64,000 nt of DNA from Micromussa lordhowensis (taxonomy: Eukaryota > Cnidaria > Anthozoa > Scleractinia > Lobophylliidae), in NCBI GenBank assembly GCA_964020085.1, contig OZ026608.1, positions 5,734,824 through 5,798,823 of the forward strand. Direction: 5' to 3'. The position numbers and the translations under genes are program-made. The notes beneath the pieces are model-generated. The model did not search any database. It was not told where the DNA came from and saw nothing but the letters and a program-made list of their open reading frames with translations. Below, one piece after another: positions 58,301 to 64,000 of this stretch; position 1 is the first letter of the stretch, and each line of letters opens with the position of its first letter.

Positions 58301-61300
58301 CAGTGAAAAGTCAGGGATTGTTTTTGTTCTGGTAGGTGGCAACCCTGGACACTTTCCTGGATGAAAGAATCAAATGTGTGGTTCCAGAAAATATCTGTAC
58401 CCCCACCACAGAGGGAATTGGAAATTCCGGAGGGGTGGGGGGTTAAATGATGCAGGAAATTCCAGAGGGGAGGGGGTTGGATGGTCGATTTAGTTTCTAG
58501 ATGTCCTTTGATTCAATACGGATTCAAGTATCGATCTAGCTGTTCAAAAACCCTTTCTTACCTGCCATGTGGATCTTTCACATAGATAAAAGTAGCTTGA
58601 ATACTTGTCTTTGAATCGCATTATATTTGAAATACGTTTTCTTTCTTCAAAAATCACTTTGGAAGCTAAGAAGTGTGAGGAACTTGCTGTTGCATTGAAA
58701 TGGCTGCCATTACTTGTTACCAGAGTCTACATGTACATGGGGTCACCTTTTGTACCACAAAGTACTGGTGACTAGCCTAGTTTGTTTTTGCATCGGTCTT
58801 CAAAGCTATAGAGTGGCAGTCAATTTCTTTCGTGAAAATTAGTTTCTTTTTAAGATAGAAATGATGCTACGATTTCACAAACTTGAAAATTTCCTATTTT
58901 TGTTAATCTCTGTCCATCTGTATAATTTTGCTGTAAAAATTGGCTTTTGTTGCAAGAGTGTTAACGATTGTATTCACAATAAAAGTATGGTGTCAATTTC
59001 ATCCATACTCATCTTATCAGCCCTTCTGGAATTATTATTGCGCAGGGAACTGGGTCGAGTCTCAAATTTTAACCAATCAGTGAAGTGACACCACCAAAGA
59101 TTGCATTGAGAGTTAAGTCATTTGACCTAATTTGATTCTTTTAGGGTAAACAGAGACCAAGTTATGGACCTTGAAACATGGTTCAAAATCCATACAAACT
59201 GGAGATAGTGCCTATATGCAGTTGGCTCATATGCAGACCTTACCTTTTTCACTTCCTGAACAAATGAGCCATTCTAAAATGATCAAGCTTCAGTTGACTG
59301 TAGCAGTAGGACTGCAGCTTGGAGTAGTAATGAAATACATGGTTGTAGCTATCAGCAAGCCTGCTGTTTCAAATGCTCTTGTGAAAGAAAACAATTGACA
59401 TAAACAGACTGTCATTAATTTATAATTGGAGCCACCTCCTAATTCTTATAAGCCTGTCCCTTCTACCCAACACATTTTCAATGCCAGTAGTATCTGTGGT
59501 GGCAACCATAATCATAAATTACTAATAATATAATAATAAACAGATGAACAAAATAATCCTGGAGATCATGTTCATGCAAACACTTTTTCTTGGCTGGATC
59601 ATAAAAATTAATGACAGCCAATGTGACTTGAAAAAATTCAATAAGCCTTCTCCAAAAGTTGCCCCTAAATAATAAGCCCTGCTCTCTTGGTTAATTTTTT
59701 ATCTCGGCTATATCAGGTTAATGAACACAAAATAAAAAATACTTGTAAATCTGTTCACAGAGCTCCTAAAGTGTGGTGGATTAAATCTAATTGATCTTTC
59801 TCCTAAAATAGTAAGAAAAAAGAAACAGCTCTGGACTGAAAAGAAAGTATGTACTGTAACTCTGAAGAAATCTCTTCCAAAAACCTCCTGATAACTAATA
59901 TAAATTAATACCAATAGAACTAAATTTATAGTGTAATATCAAGAATTGACTGATTATACAATGTTAAAAGACAAAATGTTTAACATTTTGCACATGTACT
60001 GTGTAGATGTGAAAGGTTGCATGTATTTGGAACTTGTCTGTGGTCATCTGTAGTAGAAAGTACAGTTTTGTTTTTGCCAGGGAGACCCTTGATTTCAGAC
60101 TTTTTCTTACAACTCGAAGGCTGTGCCAAGCAGTACAAAAAAGGACAATTCATACATGTAGCTTAAGCCATCTGTGTATACTTTCTCACTCAGCTGCATG
60201 TAAGTTCAAAAATTACAGTCAAACCTATGCTAACCATGACCTCTCTAAGGTGGCCACTTTGCCACCTTACTTACTTATTCCCTGTGCTCCCCTATGGAGC
60301 AATGAGGGCATCTGCAGTTCTCGTCCACTCGTCTTGATTCTGGGCTTTGAGTTCCATGGTCCAGTTTCATGCCATTGTGACCCTGTTTGCCGCATCTTGT
60401 TTGGCTGACCTACTTCACTTGGTTTGAGAAGAGGGCCTGGCTGGTTACACTATCATGCAGTTTTCTTAGATTTCCACTTCTTCCTTAGTATCGTCTCTTC
60501 TTGTGGTTTCCTCTAGAGATTTCATCATTGATGATTGACATTGGGCCATTTCACTCCAAGGATTACGCAAATAGGAAAAAGCTTGAACTTTACAATGTAC
60601 CTATGTTCTTTGTCACTTTCCAAGCTTCTACTCGAGCTATACATCACATTGGTATTAAAAATTCTAAGTTTGGGGTCCAGGAGTACTTGTTTCTCTATAG
60701 ATCTCCACACAGGTCTGACTAGAAGGAGAGCTGTTCTGATTTGATTTGCCAATCATCCCCATTACATCCTCTTCAGTTCCTCATAAACTGAGCTACAGTG
60801 TATCATGCTTACCAGATAGCTGAAGGAGGAGACATCCTCTATGGTCTCATTGTTTAGCTTTGCCACGCTGGCCAGGATATTTTATCCCAATCCATACCTT
60901 TTACTTGTAATATTGAACCCTCCCTACAGAACAATGGCAAACCCTTAACAAGGGTATGCCTTCTGGGCATGGTTAAAGAGGTTTAACTACATGGACCTAT
61001 AAATTGTTTTTTTTTTTGCAGGAGACTGTGTTGATTTGGATCTTGGGATGGAAAATGGAACAATTTTAGACAGCAAGATAACAGCTTCCTCTCAACAAAG
61101 TGCCAGCACACCAGCAAACAATGGTCGATTAAACTACACATCAGGGTCATCATGGTGTGCAGGAACAAGTGACAGTAATCCATATCTACAGATTGATCTA
61201 CAAACACTTCATATCATCTGTGCTGTGTCCACTCAAGGAAATTCTCAAGCAGATCAGTGGGTTAAAACCTACACTCTACAAACATCCATAGCTGGATCAC

Positions 61301-62433
61301 CAAGTTGGACAGATTATAAAGAAGATGGAGTAGTGAAGGTATATTCTAATTAATCTACTAGTATTTTTGTAATAATAGTATTTGCAGATTTGATTAATAT
61401 GTAATGTTATCTCAACTGTCTAAATTTTTGTTTGGCTGTGAATTTAAATAATTTAGCAAAGTTAGCCTGGAGGCAATGTGTGTCAGCAGTGTTACCATTC
61501 ACATGTCTTGTGCTGGCCCCAGAGCTTTATCAGGGGCTCCCCACTATCTTTTGTGTAATAGGCTGGATAATTTCAGCAGGCTCATGCATCGCGCGAAATC
61601 AATGGCTAGTTCCAGCTGATCCTTCAAATAAGTCATTTCTGGGCTCGTTCAAGCGGAGATGAATTATCTATCTGCTAATGTTTCTCATTAATTTTGTACA
61701 TTTGTGTATCTGTTTTTATGTTTGACAATGGCGTAATTCAATGTAATTTAGAGCTACATGTACGTACTATGAACTGGACTCGCTTTATTTGATTAATACA
61801 AAAACTCCATTCTCAGCCTTCATAAATCATTATCCAAGCTGGCTCACAGCCACTTTGATTATTGATTGAACTACGTCAATTTACTTATTGGCTCAGGGAT
61901 AGCATATTAGTGAGCTATTATTATTTCACATATTAATTATTAGTTAATTAATATTGATTAATTAATAAGTTGATTAATTAATAAGTTGTTTAATTAATAA
62001 CTTGATTAAGTAATATTGATAATTTTTTAATCTGTATACTTTGGAGACTATAATTTTTTACTGGGGATCAAAAAAAACTTCAGCGGCTAAATTGCCACTA
62101 AGGAAAAAAATTAACTTGGAGGGTTGTCCTTGCGTGCCAGAATATTGTGACCCTGCTCCACCAATCTTTTAAGGCACCTGCTCCAAAGCTCAATGTACTG
62201 TTGATGAGTTTAACAGTGTACTAAGAGATTTCTATCTGCAATTTGTATTATTCTGAGACTTGATCTTGGCATAAACCTTTTTTTACAGACTTTTGTGGGA
62301 AATAATGATAGAAACTCAGAGGTGAAGCATGTTCTTTATGGAGTCTTGACAAGGTATCTGCGATTCCTGCCAAAGACACACCAGGGAAGGGTGTGTATGA
62401 GGACAGAGGTGTTTGGAGTGAAAAAAAAACCAG
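55310..62433 (+). CDS. secreted or membrane discoidin-domain protein, 5' part (continues past the window)
   Basis: Exon 1 (55310-55379) encodes a signal peptide, MAEFGSELYFRVAFISLLLP and LAS, with donor G|GTGAGC. Exon 2 (61022-61338) encodes DCVDLDLGMENGTILDSKIT, GRLNY, SSWCAGTSDSNPYLQIDLQT and STQGNSQADQWVKTY. Exon 3 (62289-62433) encodes TFVGNNDRNSEVKHVLYG, TRYLRFLPKTHQGRVCMR and TEVFGV. Phases agree (1, then 0) and exon 3 ends in phase 1 at P G|GTGATG. Exons 2-3 make a complete F5/8 type C domain directly after the leader. Intron 1 is 5.6 kb. Such domains bind lipids, glycans or collagen; further modules must follow to the right of the window. Confidence 0.85.
55817..57255. mobile_element. 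~1.4-kb element with inverted ends
   Basis: 'ccgtataaccccatacattt' and 'attatgcat' near 55843-55872 are mirrored by 'ataaatgtatggggttatat' near 57206-57225. Similarity extends outward ('actaactta') and inward ('caatagagtccc' against 'caatagagcgc'). I recognise no transposase inside, so it is probably non-autonomous. Ends are approximate. Confidence 0.6.
57680..57870. repeat. foldback element
   Basis: 'gaagcgtaagccatttattac' type sequence on the left is mirrored by 'taatacacggattaggcttc' on the right. The arms run inward to 'gtagaaaacac' and 'gtgttttctac', about 80-90 bp each. Confidence 0.75.
61339..62288 (+). other. second intron of the discoidin gene
   Basis: 950 bp; includes an AT-rich tandem 'gattaattaataagtt' at about 61925-62010. 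No exon was recognised. Confidence 0.55.
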
Positions 62434-64000
62434 GTGATGGAATGTTTTAACACATAATTGAGATGCTTATTGTACATGTACAATACTGCTTAAAAGTATT
62501 TACACATTTGCATGCAGCGAAACCTTGTCTTTGCCCTGCTGTACTGCTGTGAATCTACTGGAGTGGGACAAATTCCTTGACCTTTTCTTGCTCAAATGTG
62601 ACTGAACGGCGCAGCCAGTAAGACATGGTAAAAGTTGATTAGAAAAGACAATACCAGTTAAATACTACAGTTGAACAATTGAATAACAATATTTTCTCAA
62701 AAATTTCACTTTGTGATTTTTGGGCAAGACATATTGAAATGTTGACCGTCAAAATAGAAGTTAATAATGTGCTGGAAACTACAGTACCGCTCAGATATAC
62801 GTTAACCAAAACATGCGCATAATACGCGTATAAATATACGCGTATGTGCGTATAGGTATACGCGTATATGCGTATGAGCATACGCGTATGTGCGTATGAG
62901 TATACGCGTATGTGCGTATAGTTATACGCGTATGTGCGTATAAAAATGCGTATATACCCATATACGCATATACGCGTATGTTCATTAGTATTTATGAGCT
63001 AGCTTATTGTCTTTCTACTGTCAGCGGGCTATTGTTCTAAAGAAAAGCTTGACAGCACTAAAAAGCTAAACGACTACGGTACGGGCAGCATGAAATGCAT
63101 TCCAAAGCCGTTGCGGCGGATGTAGTGTGGTGGTACCCGGTCAACTCGCCTACTTGCAAACTCGCCTACGCCAACTCGCCTACGTCTACTGGTGAACTCG
63201 CCTCCGTATTCTCATGAAAGTTCCGTTCGAAAAGGATAACCCGTTTATATCGATAAGCGCATACTTTCTTTCTAACTCATATACACTTGCAACAGCGTAT
63301 CGGGAGAAGTCTTCGTGTTCAAAATAAATTTAAATACCACTGCATCATATTTCAGCAGAATCGACAAAGAAACCCGCATGTGAAACTTCTCCCAAATTTA
63401 GCGGCGAATATTTTGGACATTTGGGAATGTAAATTTCTTGTCTACATGCGAGATTCACGACACTCGTCATTTACGTGCTGCGTAATTCTGCGTATGTTTT
63501 GTCTTAACTAATTCTCAAGCTGTCCCAAGTATTTTAAATTATGTTTTCCACTTAAACTGTTTGCTCGTTACAAAATAGTGAATTTGAGCGATTTGGTGGG
63601 TTTTGCATTGACTCTTACTGCACGTTGTAAAAGGAGTCAAGGCTCATTTTCGACCGCCCAGCGCCAAGCAGATTTTCACGCAGAAATTTGAATCGCCCGG
63701 CTTCCAAATCGAACACCAGATACACTGAAAGGTTGATGCTTCTTCTCGTGGCATTCAATCGAAGATCCATTTAAAATCCAAGTGCTAACCGCCAAATAAT
63801 TTTCCAGAAATACAACTTTCGAAGCGACCAGCATGCACGGATTGTGTGCTAAGAGCAACAGTCACGCTATTTTCTCCACGCTGATTGGATGCATTCCTTA
63901 CCATCATCCAATCAACGTGAAGTAACAGCGTGACTGCGGATGAGCTGTCAATGTCACAAACGCAAGTCGTTCGAATGCTAAGTTTATAGCAAGGAACATT
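62434..64000 (+). other. right edge, intron of the discoidin gene as far as seen
   Basis: Contains the 'tacgcgtatgtgcgta' array (62800-62985), a short tandem of 'aactcgcctac' (63139-63210) and a foldback pair at about 63859-63937 ('cagtcacgct' against 'agcgtgactg'). No further exon was recognised. Confidence 0.5.
62800..62985. repeat. CpG-rich 'tacgcgtatgtgcgta' tandem array
   Basis: About seven units of roughly 24 bp made of alternating purine-pyrimidine sequence (tacgcgta, tgtgcgta). The phrase is nearly its own reverse complement. It stands out from its AT-rich surroundings. Confidence 0.85.

Larger units (their letters stand above)
55380..61021 (+). other. 5.6-kb first intron of the discoidin gene
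   Basis: Holds a TIR element of about 1.4 kb (55817-57255), a hairpin element (57680-57870), two G-rich blocks (58380-58480) and a region with 'cagggaaaagtcaggga' phrases (58060-58330). No exon was recognised in the stretch 58.5-61.0 kb. Confidence 0.55.

Overview
The window looks like nuclear DNA of an anthozoan cnidarian, most likely a stony coral. This is inferred from AT-rich sequence, short exons in large repeat-filled introns, extracellular modules (FN2, discoidin, vWA, TSP1, FN3, Ig) joined almost entirely by phase-1 introns, and a mixed load of BEL/Pao, Penelope-like, tRNA-SINE and many MITE-type elements. Species cannot be fixed by eye. One 200-base run of N (28801-29000) marks an assembly gap.

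Layout. (1) 2.2-5.35 kb, minus strand: a decayed or broken vWA/TSP1 gene, with one in-frame stop and one frameshift. (2) 9967-43286, plus strand: 26 exons that join without any phase conflict into one reading frame of 5091 bases (1696 residues plus stop). The order is signal peptide, FN2, jelly-roll, discoidin (F5/8C), vWA, TSP1, TSP1, vWA, TSP1, TSP1, FN3, FN3, split FN3, Ig, Ig, one transmembrane segment, and a tyrosine-rich tail with a duplicated motif block. The first 18 exons (to 28735) and the last 8 (from 33943) lie on either side of the gap, so they could instead be two genes. (3) 29.0-32.4 kb, inside that interval: an inverted 20-bp satellite around the gap, then a compact set of intronless ORFs. 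These are an A32-like packaging ATPase, an acidic protein, a basic protein of six 15-residue repeats and a short ORF, and look like the remnant of a Polinton/adintovirus-type endogenous DNA virus. (4) 43.7-51.2 kb: a 761-bp tandem duplication of AT-rich minisatellite, invaded by a very young BEL/Pao element (45293-50391) with apparently identical 306-bp LTRs but no integrase core, and by a tRNA-SINE. (5) 52.6-53.8 kb: a short Penelope-like insertion bounded by a 14-bp direct repeat, with its two protein parts in opposite orientation and a hammerhead ribozyme motif. (6) 55310 to beyond the right edge, plus strand: the first three exons of another secreted or membrane discoidin protein.

Taken together, the host genes encode multi-domain adhesion or recognition proteins. 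Their module set resembles that of coral skeletal-matrix adhesins such as coadhesin. The large gene adds a receptor-like cytoplasmic tail with several likely SH2-binding tyrosines, which suggests matrix or ligand sensing rather than a purely structural role. The functional part is inference. Introns and intergenic DNA are dominated by foldback and TIR elements, many with recognisable ends and some with target-site duplications.
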